A stretch of DNA of 8,053 nt. Source: Alphaproteobacteria bacterium (GTDB lineage Bacteria; Pseudomonadota; Alphaproteobacteria; Rhizobiales; Aestuariivirgaceae). A model generated the notes under the pieces. That model made no database searches and had not been told where the DNA came from. It saw only the letters and a list, made by a program, of their open reading frames with translations. Every line of letters starts with the position of its first letter. The stretch's first letter is position 1. The DNA lies in the NCBI GenBank assembly GCA_024279045.1, contig JAJRRZ010000022.1, forward strand, positions 1 through 8,053. Direction: 5' to 3'. A program made the translations under genes and the position numbers. Of this stretch, positions 1-6,428 are shown in pieces.

Positions 1-53
1 GAAAGCTCCTCCAGACGCTGCTCAAAATCCCAGAACCCCTTCTGTCCCTTCAT
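1..53 (-). CDS. IS5-like transposase, N-terminal fragment (cut by window edge)
   Basis: Reading the minus strand from the ATG at 53, the first 17 codons give MKGQKGFWDFEQRLEEL, after which the window ends. This opening (KGFWDF, then E-x-R-LEEL) is, from memory, the start of a group of IS5-family DDE transposases common in Proteobacteria. A strong Shine-Dalgarno sequence, GGAGGG at 67-62, sits 8 bases before the ATG, which supports a real start. The catalytic part lies outside the window, so neither an intact gene nor an active element can be judged. The gene is divergent from the TPR-SPOR gene, and the 107 bases between them must contain the end of the element. The family call rests on 17 residues only. 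Confidence 0.6.
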   Translation of the reverse strand, partial: MKGQKGFWDFEQRLEEL

Positions 54-115
54 TCTGACATCCCTCCAGCGATTCAGGCTTCTTTCTCACCGGAGTGAAT
101 CATATTCCGACTGAA
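54..115. mobile_element. Probable outer end of the insertion sequence
   Basis: The transposase starts at 53 and reads leftward, so the outer end of its element must lie shortly to the right. GATTCA at 71-76 is repeated inverted as TGAATC at 96-101, and GAATCATATTC at 98-108 is a near-palindrome. Either could be part of a terminal inverted repeat. The other end of the element and the target duplication are outside the window, so the exact boundary cannot be set. Nothing else coding is visible here. Confidence 0.35.
62..67 (-). promoter_or_regulatory. Ribosome binding site of the transposase
   Basis: CCCTCC on the plus strand reads GGAGGG on the minus strand, 8 bases before the ATG at 53. It is one of the best Shine-Dalgarno matches in the window and is the main support for calling so short a coding fragment. 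Confidence 0.6.
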
Positions 116-160
116 ATGCCCAGTTTCCGGAGGTGTCCGGTTGGTGGGGGCTGCTGATTG

Positions 161-1675
161 ATGCGGCTTGGCGTTTTCAGACGGGTCATTGCCACGGCTG
201 CGCTGTTGGGTGCCGCCGCGGCCATTGCCGTGGCCGCGCCGGAAGAAGAGCTGGCCACTTCGCTGGAAAATGCGCCGGGCATGCAGCTCATCGCTGCGGT
301 GGACGCCATGAACGCTGGCGACCTGACCAAGGCCGAAGCCCTGTTCACTCTGGCCATCCAGCGCGGCCAACTGGCCCGCGAAGGGCTGCTGCACGCCTAT
401 TTCAACCGTGGCCTGGCGCGCCAGCGCATGGGCCGCTTGCGCGAGGCCGTGGCCGATTTCGACAAGGCACTGGAGGATGATCTGCTCAGCCCCGCCAGCC
501 GCGTGGAGGCCCATTACAATCGCGGCCTGGCGCGCCGCAAGCTGGGCGATCTGCAAGGTGCACTGAACGACTATACCCGCGCCATCGAACTGAACCCGCG
601 CTTTGCCCACCCCTATTACAGCCGCGCCCTGATCCTTGCCGCGCGCGGTGATTACCTGCTGGCGCTGGTCGATCTCAACAAGGCGCTGGCCAATGGCTTC
701 CCCGCCCGCCATCGGGTGCACTACAGCAAGGCGCTCATCCACATGGCGCGCGGTGAGCGCGCCGCCGCCATCGCCGCGCTGAAAAAGGCCCTGAAGATCG
801 CCCCGAAGTTCAAGCCCGCACAGCGCCGCCTGGCCATGCTGCGCCCGACACGGACGAACAGGTCCCCGGAAATGGCCGACAGCCATGCCCTGCTGCCGCG
901 TGCCGGTAGTGGCGGCAGGCTGCACGCGCAGCATGGCGTGGAGCAGGATGACATCAACTATCTGCTCGCCGCCGCACCGCCGCCCGCCGCCGCATCCGCC
1001 AACCGCACCACCGCGCCAACGCGCCGCATGGCTGCCACGGCCTCATCACCCGTGGCCACTGCACAACGTGCATCGCAGCGCTACGTATCGACCCCTGCAA
1101 GGCCCAGGGGCCGCCCTGCCCGCCTGGCATCGCGCCAACCCGCCGCTGCCGTGGCTCGAAACCGCCAGCGCGCCGAACGCCCACGTGCCAATCTCCAGCG
1201 TGGCGATCGCCAGCGGCTTGCCATGCTGGCCGCATCCCATGGCGCAACGCTTGCAGTGGATCCGATGAAGGATACTGGCATCGCCGTTCCCGCCGCATCC
1301 GCCACCGCAGCCAAAGGGCGGCGCAAGGCCACCATGATCACCACCGCCAGCATCAATTCCCGTGCCGTCAGTGGTATGGCGGGGGCAAGGAAGAGCACCC
1401 GTTCCACTGCCACCGGCAAGGGCCGTGGCTGGGCATTGCAACTGGCCTCCACGAAAGACCGCACCGAGGCCCAGCGCCGCGCCCGCGCCCTGAAACAGCG
1501 CATCGCCGGCCTATTGCCGGAGGCCGATTTGCGCATCGCCCGTGCCCGCCTGAAGGGGCGTGGTGTGTATTACCGCCTGCGTCTGCACGGTTTTTCCAGT
1601 CGCGAGCATGCCCAAGCCGCCTGCGCCGTGCTCGGCAGCCGCGGCATTTCCTGCGTGCTGGCCAAGGGCTGGTGA
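161..1675 (+). CDS. Exported TPR-repeat protein with C-terminal SPOR domain
   Basis: The protein has 504 residues. Residues 1-25 look like a signal peptide: a basic start (MRLGVFRR), a hydrophobic Ala-rich core and an AVA cleavage motif. Residues 43-219 form about five tetratricopeptide repeats, the clearest at 77-110, 115-149 and 185-219 (YNRGLARRKLGD, ALNDYTRAIELNP). Residues 228-420 are a low-complexity linker rich in Ala, Arg, Thr and Ser with little acidic charge. Residues 421-504 match a SPOR domain: a GWALQLAS first strand, a helix, then GVYYRLRLHGF and CVL near the end. SPOR domains generally bind glycan strands stripped of stem peptides at division sites, and TPRs bind proteins. A periplasmic or envelope role is therefore inferred. 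The ATG at 161 is preferred over the TTG at 158; a G-rich stretch (144-150) lies 10 bases upstream. No specific gene name is justified. Confidence 0.8.
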   Translation: MRLGVFRRVIATAALLGAAAAIAVAAPEEELATSLENAPGMQLIAAVDAMNAGDLTKAEALFTLAIQRGQLAREGLLHAYFNRGLARQRMGRLREAVADFDKALEDDLLSPASRVEAHYNRGLARRKLGDLQGALNDYTRAIELNPRFAHPYYSRALILAARGDYLLALVDLNKALANGFPARHRVHYSKALIHMARGERAAAIAALKKALKIAPKFKPAQRRLAMLRPTRTNRSPEMADSHALLPRAGSGGRLHAQHGVEQDDINYLLAAAPPPAAASANRTTAPTRRMAATASSPVATAQRASQRYVSTPARPRGRPARLASRQPAAAVARNRQRAERPRANLQRGDRQRLAMLAASHGATLAVDPMKDTGIAVPAASATAAKGRRKATMITTASINSRAVSGMAGARKSTRSTATGKGRGWALQLASTKDRTEAQRRARALKQRIAGLLPEADLRIARARLKGRGVYYRLRLHGFSSREHAQAACAVLGSRGISCVLAKGW

Positions 1676-1721
1676 AGCCGTGCCCGGGGCAATCACATGG
1701 GATGATTGCGATGGGCAGCTT
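1675..1721 (+). terminator. Strong hairpin directly after the TPR-SPOR gene, without a T-run
   Basis: Three nested arms pair: AAGC 1675-1678 with GCTT 1718-1721, TGCCC 1681-1685 with GGGCA 1713-1717, and GCAATCA 1689-1695 with TGATTGC 1703-1709, closing a 7-base loop. The 16 pairs begin at the last base of the stop codon. No T-tract follows, so it is not a classic intrinsic terminator. It may instead protect the 3' end of the mRNA or assist factor-dependent termination. Confidence 0.4.
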
Positions 1722-1741
1722 GATGAAATGCTCTCCCTGTT

Positions 1742-1761
1742 CGTCATTGCCGGGCATGACG
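1742..1761. other. Second short hairpin in the spacer before tRNA-Thr
   Basis: CGTCAT (1742-1747) pairs perfectly with ATGACG (1756-1761) around an 8-base loop, TGCCGGGC. Read on the opposite strand, its core resembles the TGCCCGGGGCAAT of the preceding hairpin, so the two could also pair with each other. Its role is unknown. No coding sequence is recognised between 1676 and 1922. Confidence 0.35.
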
Positions 1762-1835
1762 CAAAACGAAGACTTTACCGCATAACAACATCAAGTGATG
1801 CCAAATGCGATTGCCCTGGCCGCGCCGAAAGGGAC

Positions 1836-1864
1836 TTGAAAAGCGCCGCCAATCGCGCCATAAG
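1836..1864 (+). promoter_or_regulatory. Candidate sigma70 promoter of tRNA-Thr
   Basis: TTGAAA at 1836-1841 matches the -35 consensus at five of six bases. CATAAG at 1859-1864 matches the -10 consensus at four of six, and the spacer is the ideal 17 bases. Transcription would start near 1871 and leave a leader of about 50 bases before the tRNA, which fits a processed tRNA transcript. The call comes from consensus matching alone. Confidence 0.45.
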
Positions 1865-1922
1865 CGCCGGTGTGCGTCGCGGGTGGCGAATCTCCGCCAC
1901 GGCGCGCCGTATTCCTTTCTGT

Positions 1923-1997
<75 letters not shown>

Positions 1998-2060
1998 TTT
2001 CCTTTTCCTGCCCGCGCCACATCACGGCCCCCGGCGGCGGACATCCACGACGGCACATGA

Positions 2061-2849
2061 TCATTCGTCCAGCGCCTTCATGCCGATGATGTTGTAGCCG
2101 GCATCCACGTGCATGATCTCGCCGGTAATGCCGCTGCTCATATCCGACAGCAGGAACAGCGCCGCGGTGCCCACCTCGTCGATGCTCACGTTCTTGCGCA
2201 GCGGAGCGTTGGCCTCGTTCCAGTCCAGCATCATGCGAAAACCGGAAATGCCGGCTGCCGCCAGCGTGCGGATGGGCCCGGCGGAAATGGCGTTCACGCG
2301 CACGCCGTTCGGCCCCATGTCGGCGGCCAGGTAACGCACGCTGGCCTCCAGCGCCGCCTTGGCCACGCCCATCACGTTGTAATGCGGCACCCACTTTTCC
2401 GCGCCGTAGTAGGACAGGGTAAGCAGCGAGCCGCCCTCGTTCATCAGCGCCTCGGCACGCCGCGCCACGGCGGTGAAGCTGTAAACGGAAATGTCCATGG
2501 TCTGCGCGAAATTCGCCCGCGTGGTCTCCGCATAACGGCCCTTCAGCTCGTCCTTGTCGGAAAAGGCGATGGCGTGCACGACGAAATCCAGCGCCCCCCA
2601 CTCGTCCTTGATCTTCTCGAATACCGCATCGAGCGAATCATCACTGGTTACGTCGCATTCCATCATCAGCTTCACGCCCAGCTCCTCCGCCAGCGGTGCG
2701 ACACGTTTCCTCAGCGCCTCGCCCTGATAGGTGAAGGCCAGTTCCGCGCCGGCGCCCGCACAGGCTTTCGCGATGCCGTATGCGATGGAGCGGTTGTTGG
2801 CCACGCCCATGATCAGCCCGCGCTTGCCTTGCATGATGTTCGTGCTCAT
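2061..2849 (-). CDS. fabI: Enoyl-[acyl-carrier-protein] reductase (NADH-type)
   Basis: The 262-residue protein has the usual FabI length. It reduces trans-2-enoyl-ACP in the last step of each cytosolic fatty-acid elongation cycle. Visible family features are the cofactor-binding opening GVANNRSIAYGIA (15-27), DVTSDDSLD (66-74), and the catalytic pair Tyr157 and Lys164 in Y-N-V-M-G-V-A-K, the Tyr-x6-Lys spacing that separates FabI from ordinary SDRs. The second active-site tyrosine lies in SYYGAE (Tyr147, by alignment with E. coli Tyr146). NAISAGPIRTLAA (186-198) precedes the substrate-binding loop. The ATG at 2849 gives the standard N-terminus and follows GAGGGG on the minus strand; a longer in-frame start at 2942 adds sequence unlike the family. 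It is divergent from pdxH. Ala95 occupies the position of E. coli Gly93. No terminator is seen between its stop and the tRNA. Confidence 0.95.
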   Translation of the reverse strand: MSTNIMQGKRGLIMGVANNRSIAYGIAKACAGAGAELAFTYQGEALRKRVAPLAEELGVKLMMECDVTSDDSLDAVFEKIKDEWGALDFVVHAIAFSDKDELKGRYAETTRANFAQTMDISVYSFTAVARRAEALMNEGGSLLTLSYYGAEKWVPHYNVMGVAKAALEASVRYLAADMGPNGVRVNAISAGPIRTLAAAGISGFRMMLDWNEANAPLRKNVSIDEVGTAALFLLSDMSSGITGEIMHVDAGYNIIGMKALDE

Positions 2850-2901
2850 GGATGATCCCCTCGTGCTGCGATGTGTTTCGTGGCATAGGTCTTCCGGGTT
2901 T

Positions 2902-2922
2902 TTGCCCCAGCGTTTGAGGCAA
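2902..2922. promoter_or_regulatory. Inverted repeat in the fabI/pdxH divergent spacer
   Basis: TTGCC (2902-2906) and GGCAA (2918-2922) are inverted around 11 bases in the 103-base spacer that must hold both promoters. It could be an operator or a chance match, since the arms are only five bases. I could not identify convincing -35/-10 pairs for either gene in this spacer. Confidence 0.25.
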
Positions 2923-2952
2923 CACAAGAGAATTGCCCGCAAGGAACACGCG

Positions 2953-3591
2953 ATGAGCGACCTGATCGACGAGCTGAAGACCCTGCGCGCGGAAGCCGAT
3001 TTCGCCAGCGCCGATGATCCCTTCGCCCTGTTCGCCCGCTGGTTCGAGCAGGCCAGGCAAGCCGAATCGCCCTATCCGGAGGCCATGTGCCTGGCCACGG
3101 TGGACGAACACGGCATGCCCGATGCACGCATGGTGCTGCTGAAGGGCTTCGATGAACGCGGCTTCGTTTTCTATACCAACATGGAAAGTGCGAAGGGCCG
3201 GCAGATTTCCGCCACCGGCAAGGCGGCGCTGACCTTCTGGTGGCGCAATCTGAAGCGCCAGGTGCGCATTCGCGGACTGACAGAGCAGGTTTCCGACGAA
3301 GAGGCCGATGCCTATTTCGCCTCCCGCCCGCGCGGCTCGCGCATCGGCGCGTGGGCCTCGCAACAGTCGCGCGAGATGCAAAGCCCCCATGCGCTGGAAA
3401 AGCGCGTGGCGCAATTCGCCACGAAATACGCCATCGGCCCGGTGCCGCGCCCGCATTACTGGACGGGCATGCGTGTCATTCCGCTGCAGATGGAGTTCTG
3501 GCACGAACGGCCCTTCCGCCTGCATGAGCGCATCGTCTTCCGCCGCGACGCCGCCGATGCCGCGTGGCAGAAGGCCCGGCTCTATCCATGA
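2953..3591 (+). CDS. pdxH: Pyridoxamine/pyridoxine 5'-phosphate oxidase
   Basis: The 212-residue FMN enzyme oxidises pyridoxine or pyridoxamine 5'-phosphate to pyridoxal 5'-phosphate, using O2 and releasing H2O2, in the cytosol. Conserved blocks appear in order: RMVLLKGFDERGFVFYTN (59-76) and the ES-A-KG block (78-82) for FMN phosphate binding, RQVRIRG (102-108), SRPRGSRIGAWAS (124-136), VPRPHYWTGMRVIP (164-177) and MEFWHERPFRLHER (180-193). In the last block Arg189 and His191 fit the substrate-binding R-x-H. The protein ends with the typical RLYP. The ATG at 2953 gives the normal family length and has AAGGAA (2941-2946) six bases upstream. It is the first gene of a likely plus-strand unit with the SDR and gshB genes, and divergent from fabI. 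No key residue appears to be missing. Confidence 0.95.
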   Translation: MSDLIDELKTLRAEADFASADDPFALFARWFEQARQAESPYPEAMCLATVDEHGMPDARMVLLKGFDERGFVFYTNMESAKGRQISATGKAALTFWWRNLKRQVRIRGLTEQVSDEEADAYFASRPRGSRIGAWASQQSREMQSPHALEKRVAQFATKYAIGPVPRPHYWTGMRVIPLQMEFWHERPFRLHERIVFRRDAADAAWQKARLYP

Positions 3592-3650
3592 CAGACGCCG
3601 TCCGGCACCTTATGATGCCGCCAGCAACTGAAACAGGGAGCGACAGGAAA

Positions 3651-4409
3651 ATGAGCGCATCCGGCAGCAATGCCCCCCGCAAGACGCTGGTGCTCACCGG
3701 CGCATCGCGCGGTATCGGCCACGCCACGGTGAAGCGTTTTTCCTCCGCCGGCTGGCGGGTGATTACCTGCTCGCGCCAGCCATTTCCGGAAGACTGCCCC
3801 TGGGCGCAGGGAGAGGAAGATCACATCCAGCTGGATCTGGCCGACGAGAAGAGCATCGAGCATGCCATCGGCGAAATCCGCGAACGCCTGAAAACCGACG
3901 GGGGCCAGCTCAACGCCCTGGTCAACAACGCCGCCATTTCGCCGAAACTGCCCGGCGGCGCGCGCATGAATTCCATCGACACCAGCATCGCCGACTGGAA
4001 GACGGTGTTTCAGGTGAATTTCTTCGCCCCCATCATGCTGGCGCGCGGGTTGCTGGAAGAATTGTCGAAGGCAAGGGGCGCGGTGGTCAATGTTACCTCC
4101 ATTGCCGGGCAGCGGGTGCATCCCTTCGCCGGCTCGGCCTATGCCACCTCAAAGGCGGCACTGGCCGCGTTGACGCGGGAAATGGCGCACGACTTCGGCC
4201 CGCATGGCGTGCGGGTGAATGCCATCAGCCCCGGCGAGATCGAAACCTCCATCCTCTCGCCGGGCACGGAAAAGCTGCTGGAACAGATCCCGCTCAGGCG
4301 GCTGGGCCAGCCGGAGGAAGTGGCCAAGGCCATCTACTTCCTGTGCACGGACACTTCCTCCTACGTCAACGGCGCGGAGCTGCACATCAACGGCGGCCAG
4401 CACGTATGA
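3651..4409 (+). CDS. Short-chain dehydrogenase/reductase (SDR), substrate unknown
   Basis: This is a classical SDR of 252 residues: a Rossmann fold with a TGASRGIG glycine motif (16-23), NNAA (92-95), the catalytic serine in NVTSIAG (Ser150), and YxxxK as Tyr164-Ala-Thr-Ser-Lys168. PGEIETSI (194-201) and the C-terminal NGAELHINGGQ complete the fold. Arg42 after the second strand (TCSR) hints at NADP(H) preference. It most resembles FabG-like reductases, but nothing visible defines the substrate, so no symbol is given. The ATG at 3651 has GGGAG (3636-3640) 10 bases before it and gives the standard length. An alternative in-frame ATG at 3588 overlaps the pdxH stop as ATGA and would add 21 residues. 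The gap to pdxH is 59 bases, suggesting one transcript. Confidence 0.88.
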   Translation: MSASGSNAPRKTLVLTGASRGIGHATVKRFSSAGWRVITCSRQPFPEDCPWAQGEEDHIQLDLADEKSIEHAIGEIRERLKTDGGQLNALVNNAAISPKLPGGARMNSIDTSIADWKTVFQVNFFAPIMLARGLLEELSKARGAVVNVTSIAGQRVHPFAGSAYATSKAALAALTREMAHDFGPHGVRVNAISPGEIETSILSPGTEKLLEQIPLRRLGQPEEVAKAIYFLCTDTSSYVNGAELHINGGQHV

Positions 4410-4470
4410 ACGCGGGCAGTGCTCGGCTATCGAGTCCGGACCCTGCACAAACCCTCGGGAGCATGGCGGC

Positions 4471-5442
4471 ATGGGGCTGAAAGTGGCAGTGCAGATGGAC
4501 CCGATCGAGTCCATCAACATCACCGGTGATTCCACCTTCGCACTGATGCTGGAGGGGCAGAAGCGCGGGCATTCGCATTTCGTCTATCAGCCCGCCGATC
4601 TGTCGCTGCAAACCGATGCCAACGGACAGGAGCGCATTTTTGCCCGCGGGCGCTGCACGCTGGTGCGCGATGTCGAGGGCGATCACTTCACCGCCAAGGA
4701 GCCGGAGGTGCACGACCTGGCCAGCTTCGACGTGGTGCTGATGCGCCAGGATCCGCCCTTCGACATGGCCTACATCACCGCCACGCACATGCTGGAGCGA
4801 CTGCCTGCCTCTACCCTGGTGGTGAATGATCCGGCATCGGTGCGCAACGCGCCGGAAAAGCTCTTCGTGCTGGACTTCGCCGAGTTCATGCCCCCCACCC
4901 TGATCAGCCGCGATCTTGCCGCCATCGAGGCCTTCCGCGCCGAGCATGGCGATATCATCCTCAAGCCGCTGTATGGCAATGGTGGTGCGGGTGTCTTCAA
5001 GCTCACCAGCAATGACGCCAATTTCTCCGCGCTCTACGAGTTGTTCGCCGAAACCTTCCGCGAGCCGTTCATCGCCCAGAAATATCTGCCGCGGGTGGCC
5101 GAGGGCGACAAGCGCATCATCCTGGTGGACGGCGCAGTGGCCGGGGCCATCAACCGCATTCCCAGGGCCGGCGAGGTGCGTTCCAACATGGTCGTTGGAG
5201 GGCGCGCGGAGCTGGCGGAACTGACACGGCGCGAGCGGGCAATCTGTGCCCGCCTCGGCCCGGTGCTGAAGGAGCGCGGCCTGTTGTTCACCGGTATCGA
5301 CGTGATCGACGGTTGGCTGACGGAAATCAACGTAACCTCGCCCACCGGCCTGCGCGCCATCGAAAGCCTCGGCGGGCCGAACATAGCCGCCATGATCTGG
5401 GACGCCATCGAGGCCCGCATCGCCGCCGGCTGTACGGCCTGA
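4471..5442 (+). CDS. gshB: Glutathione synthetase
   Basis: This 323-residue ATP-grasp ligase joins gamma-glutamylcysteine and glycine, with ATP hydrolysis, to make glutathione in the cytosol; E. coli GshB has about 315 residues. Matching blocks are VQMDPIESINITGDSTFAL (7-25), MRQDPPFD (91-98), VVNDPASVRNAPEKLF (117-132), the Gly-rich ATP loop KPLYGNGGAGVF (165-176), the EGDKRIILVDG strand (211-221), NMVVGGRAE (239-247), and the metal-site block LTEINVTSPTG (283-293) with Glu285 and Asn287. The ATG at 4471 follows GGGAG (4457-4461) by nine bases; upstream sequence in the same frame overlaps the SDR gene and is not family-like. The 61-base gap from the SDR gene has no terminator, so co-transcription is likely. 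gshA is not in the window. The product appears complete. Confidence 0.95.
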   Translation: MGLKVAVQMDPIESINITGDSTFALMLEGQKRGHSHFVYQPADLSLQTDANGQERIFARGRCTLVRDVEGDHFTAKEPEVHDLASFDVVLMRQDPPFDMAYITATHMLERLPASTLVVNDPASVRNAPEKLFVLDFAEFMPPTLISRDLAAIEAFRAEHGDIILKPLYGNGGAGVFKLTSNDANFSALYELFAETFREPFIAQKYLPRVAEGDKRIILVDGAVAGAINRIPRAGEVRSNMVVGGRAELAELTRRERAICARLGPVLKERGLLFTGIDVIDGWLTEINVTSPTGLRAIESLGGPNIAAMIWDAIEARIAAGCTA

Positions 5443-5454
5443 TGCACGACAGCC
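5428..5454. terminator. Possible bidirectional hairpin at the gshB/pcaD junction
   Basis: GGCTGT (5428-5433) pairs perfectly with ACAGCC (5449-5454) around a 15-base loop. It spans the gshB stop and reaches the base before the pcaD stop. Its placement between converging genes suits a two-way terminator, but there is no T-run on either side and the loop is long. Confidence 0.25.
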
Positions 5455-6252
5455 TCACTTCAGCCCGTTGGCAGCGGCAAAATCCCGGATAAGCTCGGCC
5501 AGCCTTTGCGGCTGCTCGATGCAGGTCATGTGTGCGGCGTCTTCCATTTCGTGATATTCGGCATTGGGGATGATCTCCGCCATGCCCTTCACCACGTCCG
5601 GCGGGGTGGAGCCGTCCTGCGCCGCGCCCACCACCAGCGTCGGCACGGAGATGTTGCGCGCAATGTCGGTGTAGTCGGTATCGCGAATGGCCATGCAGGT
5701 GCCGATGTAGCCACCCTGATGGCAGCGGATGACCATGTTGCGGATGCCGCGCACCTCATCCGGCTGCGCCTTGCGGAAGGCCGGGGTGAACCAGGCCCGT
5801 TCGATCTGCCCCCAGATGTGCGAAAGCCCGCTTGAAGCCACCTTGGCAATGCGCAGGTTCCATGCCGCATCGCTGCCTAGCTTGTGCGCGGTGTTGCACA
5901 GCACCAGCCCGCCCACCAGGTCGGGCCGCACCCCGGCCAGCCCCAGGGCGATCATGCCGCCCACCGAGATTCCGCAGATGATGGCATCCTTCATGCCGTA
6001 ATAATCCATCAGCGCGGCCACGTCCTGCACATGATCGGCCATCTCGTAGGGCACATCGCCAACGTCAGACAACCCATGCCCGCGCTTGTCGTGAAACAGG
6101 AAGCGGAAGTCTTCCCCGCGCAGCTCGTGCGCCACCTTGTGCCAGATGCGGTAATCAGTGCCCAGCGAGTTGATGAACACTAGCGGCCTGCCCTGCTCCA
6201 CGCGGCCCGCGCGCGCATGCAGCACCACGTCGTTGACCTTGACGAACGCCAT
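5455..6252 (-). CDS. pcaD: 3-oxoadipate enol-lactonase (alpha/beta hydrolase)
   Basis: The 265-residue alpha/beta hydrolase matches PcaD in length and blocks. PcaD hydrolyses 3-oxoadipate enol-lactone to 3-oxoadipate in the beta-ketoadipate route of aromatic degradation. Visible blocks are VFINSLGTDYRIW (25-37), HDKRGHGLSD (54-63), the nucleophile elbow G-I-S-V-G with Ser96, VLCNTAHKLG (117-126), the acid Asp213 in AAQDGSTPPD, and the base His241 in EDAAHMTCIEQP. The catalytic triad is thus complete. The ATG at 6252 follows GAGGGG on the minus strand (6261-6256) by three bases and gives the usual N-terminus. No signal peptide is present. No other pca or cat gene is nearby, so a related ester or lactone hydrolase remains possible; the NSLGTD and QDGSTPPD blocks favour PcaD. 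Confidence 0.82.
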   Translation of the reverse strand: MAFVKVNDVVLHARAGRVEQGRPLVFINSLGTDYRIWHKVAHELRGEDFRFLFHDKRGHGLSDVGDVPYEMADHVQDVAALMDYYGMKDAIICGISVGGMIALGLAGVRPDLVGGLVLCNTAHKLGSDAAWNLRIAKVASSGLSHIWGQIERAWFTPAFRKAQPDEVRGIRNMVIRCHQGGYIGTCMAIRDTDYTDIARNISVPTLVVGAAQDGSTPPDVVKGMAEIIPNAEYHEMEDAAHMTCIEQPQRLAELIRDFAAANGLK

Positions 6253-6369
6253 TGTTCCCCTCTGTCTGTATTGAGACCAGCCCCATTGTTTGTCCATGTT
6301 CGGAGCTGGCGCCATGATGCGCCAAAACGCACCGCTCGCCAACCATCAACGCACCATGTGAAACGTGCG

Positions 6370-6408
6370 AAAAGCACCAGCAGCCATTCCGGCCACTGGC
6401 GCTTGCTG
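6370..6408 (-). terminator. Weak candidate terminator downstream of the YfdX-like gene
   Basis: On the minus strand an imperfect hairpin forms between 6408-6397 and 6386-6378 (CAGCA, GC and CCA pairing with TGG, C-TGCTG with two bulges). It is followed after four bases by TTTT (6373-6370). It lies 20-60 bases after the stop at 6429. The bulges and the short T-run keep the call weak. The rest of the 176-base spacer (6253-6428) holds only one other small stem, GGCGC 6308-6312 with GCGCC 6319-6323. Confidence 0.3.
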
Positions 6409-6428
6409 CCTTGCCCGTTACACGGAGC

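Noticed and set aside
74..934. Minus-strand open frame (286 codons) opposite the TPR-SPOR gene
   Set aside because: Low-complexity antisense composition without domains. The plus strand carries a signal peptide and TPR motifs over the same bases.
885..1268. Second plus-strand frame within the TPR-SPOR linker, suggesting a frameshift
   Set aside because: The main frame runs unbroken from TPRs to the SPOR domain, and the alternative frame is only Pro/His/Arg-rich sequence. No frameshift is needed.
2109..2855. Plus-strand open frame (248 codons) opposite fabI
   Set aside because: Antisense shadow of a GC-rich gene. fabI on the minus strand has all catalytic motifs and the usual length.
6308..6323. 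GGCGC/GCGCC stem as a terminator
   Set aside because: Only five pairs, and A rather than T follows it on the plus strand; on the minus strand it would lie upstream of pcaD with no T-run.
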